Shown here: in pieces, positions 1 to 5,969 of the stretch
Layout of the letters: every line of letters begins with the position of its first letter
Numbering within the stretch: position 1 is the first letter of the stretch
NCBI GenBank assembly: GCA_049325055.1
Contig: JBMOPB010000033.1
Span: forward strand, 1-10,595
Reading direction: 5' to 3'
DNA length: 10,595 nt
DNA from: BRHc4a sp049325055
GTDB taxonomy: Bacteria; Bacillota; Desulfotomaculia; Desulfotomaculales; Desulfocucumaceae
The notes under the pieces: generated by a model
The model's input: the letters and a program-made list of their open reading frames with translations, nothing else
Databases searched by the model: none
What the model was told of the DNA's origin: nothing
Position numbers and translations under genes: made by a program

Positions 1-398
1 TCTCGCACTCAGATGTGGCTGCCGTGCACTGCATGGCCGAGGCACTGGGAGGGCTGTACGACACTCCACACGGAGTCGCCAATTCCATATTCCTGCCGGT
101 TGTCACCGCATTCAACGCCGAGGCCGACCCTGCCAGGCACGCTCGGGCAGCAGCCGCCTGCGGCCTCCCGGTATCCGGCCTGACTGCCGGGGAGGCCGCC
201 CTGCTGTTGGTGGGGGAACTGGAGAAACTGTCCCGGGATATAGGCATCCCGCCCTTTAAAAGCCTGCCCGGCGTCAGCCCGGCGGACTTCAGACAATTGG
301 CCCGCTCCTCGGCGCTCAACGGGTCCACCCCCAGCAACTGCCGGGAAATCAACGAGGAGGACTACCTCCGACTTTTAATAAAGAGCTATGAAAGCTGA
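1..398 (+). CDS. Iron-containing alcohol dehydrogenase, C-terminal part (5' end outside window)
   Basis: The reading frame is open from base 3 to the TGA at 396-398 and gives about 131 residues. The N-terminal, NAD(P)-binding half lies upstream of the window. The segment HCMAEALGGLYDTPHG matches the C-terminal metal-binding signature of group III (Fe-dependent) alcohol dehydrogenases. The first His and the His of PHG correspond to two iron ligands (His263 and His277 in E. coli FucO). The position equal to FucO His267 is Glu here, a change I believe also occurs in other subfamilies. The protein should reduce an aldehyde or oxidise an alcohol in the cytoplasm; the substrate cannot be told from this part. 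The end is family-like and shows no truncation. A GTG at base 15 is internal and is not a start. A weak stem with a T-run (393-411) overlaps the stop codon and might end transcription. Confidence 0.9.
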   Translation, partial: SHSDVAAVHCMAEALGGLYDTPHGVANSIFLPVVTAFNAEADPARHARAAAACGLPVSGLTAGEAALLLVGELEKLSRDIGIPPFKSLPGVSPADFRQLARSSALNGSTPSNCREINEEDYLRLLIKSYES

Positions 399-449
399 AA
401 CAGTTGTTTTTCAGATCGTTAGTTATAAGGCGGAAAATTCAATTCGATG

Positions 450-476
450 CTCTGTGTTCTCTGTGACCTCTGTGAA
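450..476. repeat. Three tandem 9-bp units built on CTCTGTG
   Basis: CTCTGTG occurs at 450-456, 459-465 and 468-474, exactly 9 bp apart and separated by TT and AC; AA follows the last copy. On the minus strand it reads as CACAGAG units, which translate as an HRGHREH-like stretch. From memory, similar CACAGAG runs recur between genes in environmental bacterial genomes, so this may be one copy of a dispersed simple repeat. The repeat itself is directly visible; its origin is inference. Confidence 0.75.
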
Positions 477-641
477 GCTAAACTGCCCTGTTGAACAAGC
501 TTCCGGAGTGAAAGCCCAGAAGGTCGATGGACAGGTCCACCGCCAGAGAAAGCCCTCCAACGAGATTTGCAAGCTGGATAGTTGTTGGTATCAAAAAGAC
601 ACCTCCGGCGCGATCAATGTCGTACTTCGGTAAATATTGCC

Positions 642-653
642 ATTATTAATAAT
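642..653. promoter_or_regulatory. AT-rich perfect palindrome upstream of the amidase
   Basis: ATTATTAATAAT is a perfect 12-bp palindrome 111 bp before the amidase start. Its position suits an operator, but AT-rich palindromes arise easily by chance and no regulator is encoded nearby. Confidence 0.25.
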
Positions 654-764
654 TATCATTGTCATAATATTGACCGGCAAGGGTTGTCAAGGTCGGCCAC
701 TGGCAAAAATACTTTATATTTGCACGATTAAGCAGTTACCAAAAAAATAAAGAGGGGAGAGAGG

Positions 765-2087
765 TTGGGATTGAACTCTTTCAAAGCCTTTCTGGCAGAA
801 GATATCGACGGACTTGGAACAGGCCGTGCTGACCTGATTGAATACATTGACCGGATTTGCGAAAGTATCGAGATGGTGGATGATGAAATAATGGCATTTC
901 TTCCCGAGCCCGACCGAAAGGGGCGGTTGATGAGAGAGGCGGCCCGGCTCAAAGCCAGTTATCCCGACCCCTCCAACAGACCGCCACTTTACGGAATACC
1001 GGTGGGGGTCAAGGACATCTTCCGTGTTGAAGGTTTTCCCACCAGGGCGGGTTCCAGGCTTCCGGAGGAATTGTTTGAAGGTCCCCAGTCCGACGCGGTT
1101 TCATTGCTGAGGAGCGCCGGCGCGCTGATACTGGGGAAAACGGTGACAACAGAATTTGCCTACTTTGAGCCGGGGCCCACCCTCAACCCCCACAACACGG
1201 CCCATACACCCGGGGGGTCCAGCAGCGGCTCCGCGGCGGCAGTGGCGGCGGGGATGTGCCCCCTGGCCATTGGAACACAGACCATCGGGTCAATAATTCG
1301 CCCTGCTGCCTTTTGCGGGGTAGTTGGGTTTAAGCCCAGTTACGGCCGGATTTCCACCGGCGGCCTCATCTATTGCTCAAGGTCGGCGGATCACGTGGGC
1401 TTTTTTACCCGGGACACGGCCGGATTGCTGGCGGCGGCGGGTATTCTCATCAGCGGCTGGAAAGACAGGGCGGGGAATAGAAGGTGGGATGTGGTGCCGG
1501 TATTAGGGGTCCCGGAGGGGCCGTATCTTGAACAGGTGCCTTCAGAGTACCTGGGGGCTTTTGAGGAGCAGCTCAAGGTTTTGGAGGAAGCCGGTTATTC
1601 CGTACGCCGGGTCCCGGCGCTAAATGATATTAAAGAGATTTCACTCCGCCACAGGAGGATGGTGGCATCTGAAATGGCCGGGGAGCATGAGATTTGGTTT
1701 GAAAAATACGGCTCCCTGTACAGGCCCCGAACTGCCGGATTGATACTGGAGGGCCGGCAGGTGGGCCGTGAAGAGCTGGCAGGGGCCCGCGAAGGACGGT
1801 TCAGGCTGCGGGAGGAACTTGAGTCAGCAATGAAACTGAACGGCATTGACCTTTGGGTTACACCGGCCGCACTGGGGCCGGCCCCGGAGGGAACGGGCAG
1901 CACCGGGGACCCTGCCATGAGTTTGCCATGGACCCATGCCGGGATGCCGGCGGTCTCGCTTCCCGCCGGTGTGGCTGACAAAGGCCTGCCCCTGGGCCTG
2001 CAGTTTGTGGCCGGATATATGGATGACGAGCGCCTGGCGGCATGGTCGGTTTCTATTGAAGGTGCGCTGAAGAAAATTGCCGGCTGA
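765..2087 (+). CDS. Amidase-signature-family hydrolase
   Basis: This 440-residue protein belongs to the amidase signature family, which hydrolyses C-N amide bonds through a Ser-cisSer-Lys triad. The triad is visible: Lys83 in GVKDIF, cis-Ser152 in PGGSSSGSAAAVAAG, and nucleophile Ser176 in GTQTIGSIIRPA. The segment FCGVVGFKPSYGRIS that follows is also family-typical. Length is near the usual 440-500. The start is a TTG at 765, 5 bases after GGGGAG (754-759). A second in-frame TTG at 771 is also well placed behind GAGG (761-764), so the N-terminus could be two residues shorter. There is no signal peptide, so it should be cytoplasmic. The GatA subunit is unlikely because no gatB or gatC lies beside it. 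The substrate is unknown; the next operon may handle an amine or amide compound, but a terminator separates them. The residue before the nucleophile's Gly is Ile rather than the commoner Gly. Confidence 0.9.
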   Translation: MGLNSFKAFLAEDIDGLGTGRADLIEYIDRICESIEMVDDEIMAFLPEPDRKGRLMREAARLKASYPDPSNRPPLYGIPVGVKDIFRVEGFPTRAGSRLPEELFEGPQSDAVSLLRSAGALILGKTVTTEFAYFEPGPTLNPHNTAHTPGGSSSGSAAAVAAGMCPLAIGTQTIGSIIRPAAFCGVVGFKPSYGRISTGGLIYCSRSADHVGFFTRDTAGLLAAAGILISGWKDRAGNRRWDVVPVLGVPEGPYLEQVPSEYLGAFEEQLKVLEEAGYSVRRVPALNDIKEISLRHRRMVASEMAGEHEIWFEKYGSLYRPRTAGLILEGRQVGREELAGAREGRFRLREELESAMKLNGIDLWVTPAALGPAPEGTGSTGDPAMSLPWTHAGMPAVSLPAGVADKGLPLGLQFVAGYMDDERLAAWSVSIEGALKKIAG

Positions 2088-2138
2088 ACCGCCTGATCTT
2101 TACCTGGAAAAATTGCTATCAGTCATCACCCGTCAGAA

Positions 2139-2157
2139 ATTATAAAGACTTTATAAT
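2139..2157. promoter_or_regulatory. Perfect 9+1+9 palindrome after the amidase
   Basis: ATTATAAAG, a central A, then CTTTATAAT form a perfect inverted repeat of 19 bp. It lies 52 bp after the amidase stop and about 35 bp before the terminator. It could be a protein-binding site or a weak hairpin. It contains a TATAAT but no -35 element lies at a suitable distance. Function is unknown. Confidence 0.3.
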
Positions 2158-2191
2158 GCTTACCTTTCCAGAATGCTGTATCATGTACGAT

Positions 2192-2218
2192 CCGCCCTTG
2201 CAGGGGCGGTATTTTTTT
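2192..2218 (+). terminator. Intrinsic terminator after the amidase gene
   Basis: CCGCCC (2192-2197) pairs with GGGCGG (2204-2209) across a 6-base loop, followed by TA and seven T's (2212-2218). This GC stem with a T-run is a classic Rho-independent terminator. It ends the amidase transcript about 105 bp after its stop codon and separates it from the next operon. Confidence 0.85.
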
Positions 2219-2252
2219 GCAGGCCGGAGTCTTAAAAATTTATATATTACTG

Positions 2253-2280
2253 TTGAAATCGTACATAAAAGTGATATAAT
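2253..2280 (+). promoter_or_regulatory. Sigma-70-type promoter for the PLP/FAD operon
   Basis: TTGAAA (2253-2258) and a perfect TATAAT (2275-2280) are separated by 16 bp, just downstream of the amidase terminator. Transcription should start near 2286-2288, leaving an untranslated leader of about 180 bases before the GTG at 2467. No other hexamer pair in this gap is as good. Confidence 0.75.
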
Positions 2281-2285
2281 CTTAT

Positions 2286-2428
2286 CAACTAGCTCATCAG
2301 TGATGAGTAGCACTGGATTGGCGACCCCTCACAGTTAGTCAGCAACTATATCCGGCCGGGCCGGAGGGACCCCAAAAGGCCCCGAAAGGCTGGAAGGAGC
2401 GGTGGTGATTACCGGGAGGAGTTAGCTG
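2286..2428 (+). ncRNA. Structured 5' leader of the PLP/FAD operon, class unknown
   Basis: The first transcribed bases, CAACTAGCTC (2286-2295), can pair with GAGTTAGCTG (2419-2428) in a 10-position helix with one mismatch and one G-U pair. This closes a domain of about 143 bases that starts at the predicted transcription start. Inside are TCCGGC/GCCGGA with a 3-base loop (2351-2365), a CC-GAAA-GG tetraloop hairpin (2382-2389) and CGGTG/TACCG (2400-2414). A competing hairpin, CTCATC/GATGAG (2293-2307), shares bases with the closing helix, so two alternative folds are possible. I compared it by eye with SAM, cobalamin, glycine, lysine, FMN, TPP, guanidine and T-box consensus motifs and matched none. 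No terminator-like T-run follows, so any control would act on translation or on RNA stability. Confidence 0.45.
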
Positions 2429-2466
2429 AATTATTATATAAAAACAAGTATTTCGGAGGTGCAGAC

Positions 2467-3930
2467 GTGGAAAAACCAAAGTTCAAGTTCCAGATGTACA
2501 AGCAGCTTCAGGCAAATACAGCCGCCATTTACGCCGATGCCAGAAAGGCTGCGGACGATATCGGAATTCCTAAGGAAATAAGGGGTAAGTTCGGCCTAAC
2601 CGGAGCCATTTCCGGCTGCCCCGCGCCGCTGCGCGAGGACATACTGAAGGCCGGGGAGAAAGGTGCGGCGGAGGTTATCCCTCTGGCCAAGCTCATGGAC
2701 GAGATAAGGGAAATTGTCAAGGACGTATACGGTGACGAGTACGATGCGGCCGCTACCAGCACATGCGAGGCCGGCATATGGCTCTCCTATGACGTTCTGT
2801 TCACGCCGCCGATGCTGGGCAGGGGAGACAACTACCGCGCCAGGTATATAGCTCCCTACGAAAAGCACCTGCACCACCAGGGCAGTTACGGAAGGCCTTT
2901 CCCCGGCCGTTTCAAAGATATATTCGCCGACAGGGGTTCCACAGCGGGTGAGCTTGGATTTTACGGCAAGCGCCAGAACAACCTTGACACCGTAATAGTG
3001 CCGCTGGCCGGGGCCAGGTACGACGTTCACGGCATCAAGTACCACCCGGTGCCTCTACTGACCGGTGTTGATCCCGAGGCCTCCATTGAAAAGATAGCCT
3101 TCCACGCCGAAAACCACAAGTCGATGCTGACGGGAATAACCTCACTGGGCTATGAAACACCCGGTTACGGCTACGGGGTCAAGGACGGGGAAGGAACCCC
3201 CGTGCTGCAGAAACTGCTGGCACAGCTGGCCCACAAATACGATATTCCTTACGTGGTGGACAACGCCTGGGGACTTCCCTTCGTAGGCTTCAATCCCAGG
3301 AAAACCGGCGCCGACGTGGTGGTTTACAGCATGGACAAGGCCACCGGCGCAGCCACCAGCGGACTGATAATCGGTAAAGAAGAATACATGGTTCCCATCC
3401 GCAGGGCGATGGGTATGCACGGGGACCGCTGGGGGACCGGGGCTTCTTACGGCAAGGCCGCGTATGTAACCTTTGACCCGGGCAAAGAGGCTCTCCTTAC
3501 CCAGATACAGGCTCTTAAGGTGCTGAGGGACAAGCCCGAGGTGCTGACACGTCCCGTGGACGATCTTGAAAAGATCGTTAAGGAAGAATTCCAAAACCTG
3601 CCCGCAAAATTGAGGGAAGGTATAATCATATCCAAGTCCTATAACTCCACGGCGGTGGAGGTCAACTACGAGGGGACATGGAAAAACGGAGAAATCGGTA
3701 TACCCATCTTCTCCATCGAAGACATGTACGCCGGCAGCAACCTGTTGCAAAGCGGCCTGGCGCAGATGGGAATTATACCCACGGTGGCATACGACGGAAA
3801 CATCTATATTTCGCCGGGACTGGGAACCACTGACAGCGAAGGGCAGATACTTGAAAAAGAAACCAGGTACGCCGTTCAGGGCCTTGTCAGCCTGATCGAA
3901 ATCGTGTGCAAACATGCAGGAATCCTCTAA
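2467..3930 (+). CDS. PLP-dependent enzyme, fold type I, unassigned subfamily
   Basis: The 487-residue product looks like a fold-type-I pyridoxal-phosphate enzyme of the aminotransferase/beta-eliminating lyase superfamily. The strand YVVDNAWG gives the Asp (D265) that holds the pyridine nitrogen. Lys291, in VVYSMDKATGAATSG 26 residues later, is the probable Schiff-base lysine, followed by the usual small-residue run before the next strand (LIIG). The N-terminal 100 residues and the segment HLHHQGSYGRPFPGRF (134-149) are not ones I can assign. Length near 490 resembles tryptophanase/tyrosine phenol-lyase more than common aminotransferases, but I do not see their specific signatures. The start is GTG at 2467, 6 bases after CGGAGG (2454-2459). 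It heads a likely two-gene operon with the flavoprotein 52 bp downstream. Possible reactions include transamination, beta-elimination or retro-aldol cleavage of an amino acid. The fold call is firm; the function is open. Confidence 0.8.
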   Translation: MEKPKFKFQMYKQLQANTAAIYADARKAADDIGIPKEIRGKFGLTGAISGCPAPLREDILKAGEKGAAEVIPLAKLMDEIREIVKDVYGDEYDAAATSTCEAGIWLSYDVLFTPPMLGRGDNYRARYIAPYEKHLHHQGSYGRPFPGRFKDIFADRGSTAGELGFYGKRQNNLDTVIVPLAGARYDVHGIKYHPVPLLTGVDPEASIEKIAFHAENHKSMLTGITSLGYETPGYGYGVKDGEGTPVLQKLLAQLAHKYDIPYVVDNAWGLPFVGFNPRKTGADVVVYSMDKATGAATSGLIIGKEEYMVPIRRAMGMHGDRWGTGASYGKAAYVTFDPGKEALLTQIQALKVLRDKPEVLTRPVDDLEKIVKEEFQNLPAKLREGIIISKSYNSTAVEVNYEGTWKNGEIGIPIFSIEDMYAGSNLLQSGLAQMGIIPTVAYDGNIYISPGLGTTDSEGQILEKETRYAVQGLVSLIEIVCKHAGIL

Positions 3931-3982
3931 TCAACCCGGAATCTAGAAAGAAAAGAGGTTTATACCATAAGGGGGTTGTAAA

Positions 3983-5260
3983 ATGGTACGCGTTGTAGTG
4001 GTCGGAGGCGGCTGGGCCGGCACCGCCGCGTCGGTGGCGGCAGCCCAGGCGGGTGCTGAAGTGGTTCTCTTGGAGAGAACCGACATGCTTCTGGGAACCG
4101 GCCTGGTGGGCGGAATAATGCGCAACAACGGAAGGTTCACCGCTACCGAAGAGGCGATATGCATGGGCGCCGGAGATGTTTTTCAAGTTGTGGACCGTGT
4201 GTCGCGCCATAGAAATATAGAATTTCCGGGGCACAAACACGCGTCTTTGTACGACGTGGCAAGGGTCGAGCCAGCAATCAAAAACCTTTTGATTGAAAAA
4301 GGCGTAAAGATCCTCACCAAGAGCAGGGTCAAGGATGTAAAGGTTGAAAACGGCCGTATTACAGGAGTGGTACTGGATAACGACGAGGTTATCACCGGTG
4401 ATGTGTTTATCGAAACCACCGGCAGCGCGGGCCCCATGGGGAACTGCGCCAAGCACGGGAACGGCTGCGCAATGTGCGTTTTGCGCTGCCCCACCTTCGG
4501 AGGCAGGGTTAGCATAGCCGCCAAGGCTGGAGTAAAGGAGTTCGTCGGCAAAAAGGCCGACGGTTCCCTGGGAGCCATGAGCGGGTCCTGCAAGCTGTTC
4601 AAGGAGTCCCTGGCCCCGGAAATCGTCGAAGAGCTTGACGATAAAGGGGTGGCCGTGATTCCCATACCCGAGTACCTGCGCAAGGACAAGGAAATGCTGT
4701 CCAAAAAGGCCTGCCAGCAGTATGCCCTGGCCGAGTTCGCCGAGAACGTGATACTGCTTGATACGGGACACGCAAAACTTATGGCCCCCTTTTACCCCCT
4801 GGAACTGTTAAGGCAGTTGCCCGGCTTCGAAAATGCAAGGTACGAGGACCCGTATTCCGGAGGGGTGGCCAACTCCATACGTTACATGGCCCTTTCTCCA
4901 AGGGATAACTCGCTGAAAGTGGAAGGCCTTGAAAACCTGTTCTGCGCCGGTGAAAAGGCCGGCCCCCTGGTGGGGCACACCGAGGCCATAGTTACCGGTT
5001 CCTTGGCCGGCCACAACGCTGTAAGGTTTGCCCTTGGGCAGGAACTGCTGGTGATTCCGGAAGAACTGGCCATCGGCGACGCCATAGCCCACGTCAACCA
5101 GCAGATGAGGACCGAGGAAGGACTGAGCAAGAAATACACCTTCTCCGGGTCGGTGTACTTCCAGCGGATGAAAGAAAAAGGCCTCTATACCATTGACCTG
5201 GATCAAATCAGGGCCAGGGTGGAGAGGGCCGGAATGACCGATATATTCAAGCAGATATAA
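3983..5260 (+). CDS. GidA/TrmFO-like FAD-dependent oxidoreductase
   Basis: This 425-residue flavoprotein starts with a Rossmann dinucleotide-binding motif, VVVGGGWAGTAAS (G8, G10, G13), with Glu31 ending the second strand to bind the FAD ribose. Near the C-terminus, NLFCAGEKAGPLVGHTEAI (318-336) is the second FAD contact typical of GidA-related proteins (COG1233/PF01134 style). A middle cysteine group (C155, C162, C165, C169, then Pro) resembles a ferredoxin-like C-x2-C-x3-CP and could bind a metal cluster or form a redox disulfide. It is much shorter than MnmG (about 630 residues), and its setting beside metabolic genes argues for substrate oxidation rather than tRNA modification. An AAGGGGG ribosome site (3969-3975) lies 7 bases before the ATG. 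It is probably co-transcribed with the PLP enzyme, so it may oxidise or dehydrogenate that enzyme's substrate or product. No transmembrane segment or signal peptide is seen. Confidence 0.8.
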   Translation: MVRVVVVGGGWAGTAASVAAAQAGAEVVLLERTDMLLGTGLVGGIMRNNGRFTATEEAICMGAGDVFQVVDRVSRHRNIEFPGHKHASLYDVARVEPAIKNLLIEKGVKILTKSRVKDVKVENGRITGVVLDNDEVITGDVFIETTGSAGPMGNCAKHGNGCAMCVLRCPTFGGRVSIAAKAGVKEFVGKKADGSLGAMSGSCKLFKESLAPEIVEELDDKGVAVIPIPEYLRKDKEMLSKKACQQYALAEFAENVILLDTGHAKLMAPFYPLELLRQLPGFENARYEDPYSGGVANSIRYMALSPRDNSLKVEGLENLFCAGEKAGPLVGHTEAIVTGSLAGHNAVRFALGQELLVIPEELAIGDAIAHVNQQMRTEEGLSKKYTFSGSVYFQRMKEKGLYTIDLDQIRARVERAGMTDIFKQI

Positions 5261-5720
5261 AGTACCTGTAATTAAAACGCCTGTTTATAATCAAAGCCGG
5301 ATATATAAAGGGGAATGGCGGATCCCGCGCCGACCAGGGCACTGGAAACCCTTCTGTGATGGGATCCGTCTCCCAGGCTGAAACAGGCGTTAAATTCTCC
5401 TTCAGTGAGTATTTTTAAAAGATTATTGCCGGGGCCGGCCAAGCAGTGACACAATCTGTGGCAGTCTCAAGTCTTTAAGACGGGTTCCGGGGCAGTCAGA
5501 ATAAAATGATACCCGAGGGCGCCAAATTTTAAAAAACGTACCGACGACAGGCAATCCCCGGTGGGCAGTCTGTGACAATGACAGGAAAGAGCGGGACCTT
5601 TCACCGTATATGCCCCCTGAAAAAAAGATAATCACCATATATTTATGCTTACAGTTGCGAAATTAGTTAACTTTTGACCAAAGAAGTCAGAAAATATAGA
5701 TTTACCGGGAGGTATGACGC
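5261..5720. other. 460-bp gap between the two halves of the gene cluster
   Basis: No protein-like frame was found on either strand. The left part holds a long nested inverted repeat (5276-5391). The middle holds three copies of GGCAGTC (5460-5466, 5491-5497, 5564-5570). The right part is AT-rich and contains TTGACC (5674-5679) with only poorly spaced -10 candidates (TATAGA at 5695, 15 bp; TAGATT at 5697, 17 bp). There is no clear intrinsic terminator after the FAD gene, so read-through into the mutase genes remains possible. The size suggests a long leader or regulatory zone for the mutase operon. I looked for a cobalamin riboswitch on both strands and did not find one. Confidence 0.6.
5276..5391. 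repeat. Long nested inverted repeat (structured RNA or miniature element)
   Basis: AACGCCTGTTT (5276-5286) pairs perfectly with AAACAGGCGTT (5381-5391). Inside, and fully nested, are AGCC/GGCT (5295-5298 with 5376-5379), GGGA/TCCC (5311-5314 with 5371-5374), GGCGGATCCC/GGGATCCGTC (5317-5326 with 5361-5370, one G-U) and CCAG/CTGG (5334-5337 with 5342-5345). Together they make an imperfect rod of about 33 pairs over 116 bases. TTAA stands at both edges (5272-5275 and 5390-5393), which could be a target duplication of a miniature inverted-repeat element or chance. The alternative is a cis-acting RNA between the FAD gene and the mutase operon. It matches no riboswitch class I know. Confidence 0.6.
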
Positions 5721-5969
5721 ATGTCCCGGATTTTGGACCGGATAATGGATGGAATGGATATAGAGACATTTATTGTATGCTCAAGCGAGGAGGAAGGCCG
5801 CAGGCTGACCCTCCAGCTTTTCAGGGAAAAGGGTTTTAAAGATGTTGATATAGTGTTTATACAGTTTCAGGGACCCGGCGTCCGTGTGCGGGCAAGGGCC
5901 TACGTGCACCGTCCCGGCGACTCGTACGGCTGGCTGAAAGACGGAAACGGGGGGAAGATTAAGCCATGA
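5721..5969 (+). CDS. Small protein of unknown function, coupled to the B12 mutase
   Basis: An 82-residue protein with an excellent ribosome site (GGGAGG, 5707-5712) 8 bases before the ATG. Its stop overlaps the start of the mutase gene as ATGA (5966-5969), so the two are almost certainly translated together, which suggests similar amounts and a shared complex. The predicted pattern is beta-alpha-beta-beta (IETFIVCSS, an acidic helix EEEGRRLTLQLFREKG, then VDIVFIQF and VRVRARAYV), a compact soluble fold like half of a ferredoxin-like domain. No cysteine pair or nucleotide motif is present; there is one Cys. It does not resemble the small subunit of D-ornithine aminomutase as I recall it, and it lacks the B12 motif of glutamate mutase MutS. 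It may be an accessory or stabilising subunit. Real-gene confidence is high; function is unknown. Confidence 0.8.
   Translation: MSRILDRIMDGMDIETFIVCSSEEEGRRLTLQLFREKGFKDVDIVFIQFQGPGVRVRARAYVHRPGDSYGWLKDGNGGKIKP

Larger units (their letters stand above)
399..764. other. Intergenic gap without a convincing gene
   Basis: No frame here has both a good ribosome site and a protein-like composition. It holds a three-copy 9-bp tandem repeat (450-476), a short minus-strand open frame (642 down to 478) that may be a gene remnant, and an AT-rich perfect palindrome (642-653). The last 100 bases before the amidase are AT-rich and probably carry its promoter, but no hexamer pair has acceptable spacing: TTGCCA at 637 and CATAAT at 663 are 20 bp apart, and TTGTCA at 684 lacks a clear -10 partner. 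Confidence 0.6.

Noticed and set aside
388..633. Plus-strand open frame of 81 codons after the dehydrogenase
   Set aside because: It overlaps the dehydrogenase end, runs through the simple repeat, has no ribosome site of its own beyond chance, and its composition is not protein-like.
696..702. GCCACTG, resembling the core of the cobalamin riboswitch B12 box
   Set aside because: The rest of the riboswitch is missing and it lies upstream of the amidase, not of the B12 genes. The seven bases alone are not evidence.
2156..2338. Plus-strand 60-codon frame across the terminator and promoter
   Set aside because: It runs through a clear intrinsic terminator and a promoter and has no ribosome site.
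2391..2420. GGTGG...ACCGGG wording similar to a T-box antiterminator
   Set aside because: The conserved TGGNACCGCG core is not matched, there is no specifier-type stem I can support, and no terminator follows.
3142..4771. Long minus-strand open frames opposite the PLP and FAD genes
   Set aside because: They are shadows caused by high-GC codon use; the plus-strand frames carry PLP and FAD motifs, while the minus frames carry none and lack ribosome sites.
5423..5638. Minus-strand 71-codon frame in the 460-bp gap
   Set aside because: No recognisable motif, no ribosome site, and the composition looks random.
5674..5702. TTGACC with TATAGA or TAGATT as a promoter for the mutase operon
   Set aside because: The better -10 has 15-bp spacing and the better-spaced one is a poor match. 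Transcription would begin on top of the ribosome site, so it is not listed as a feature.
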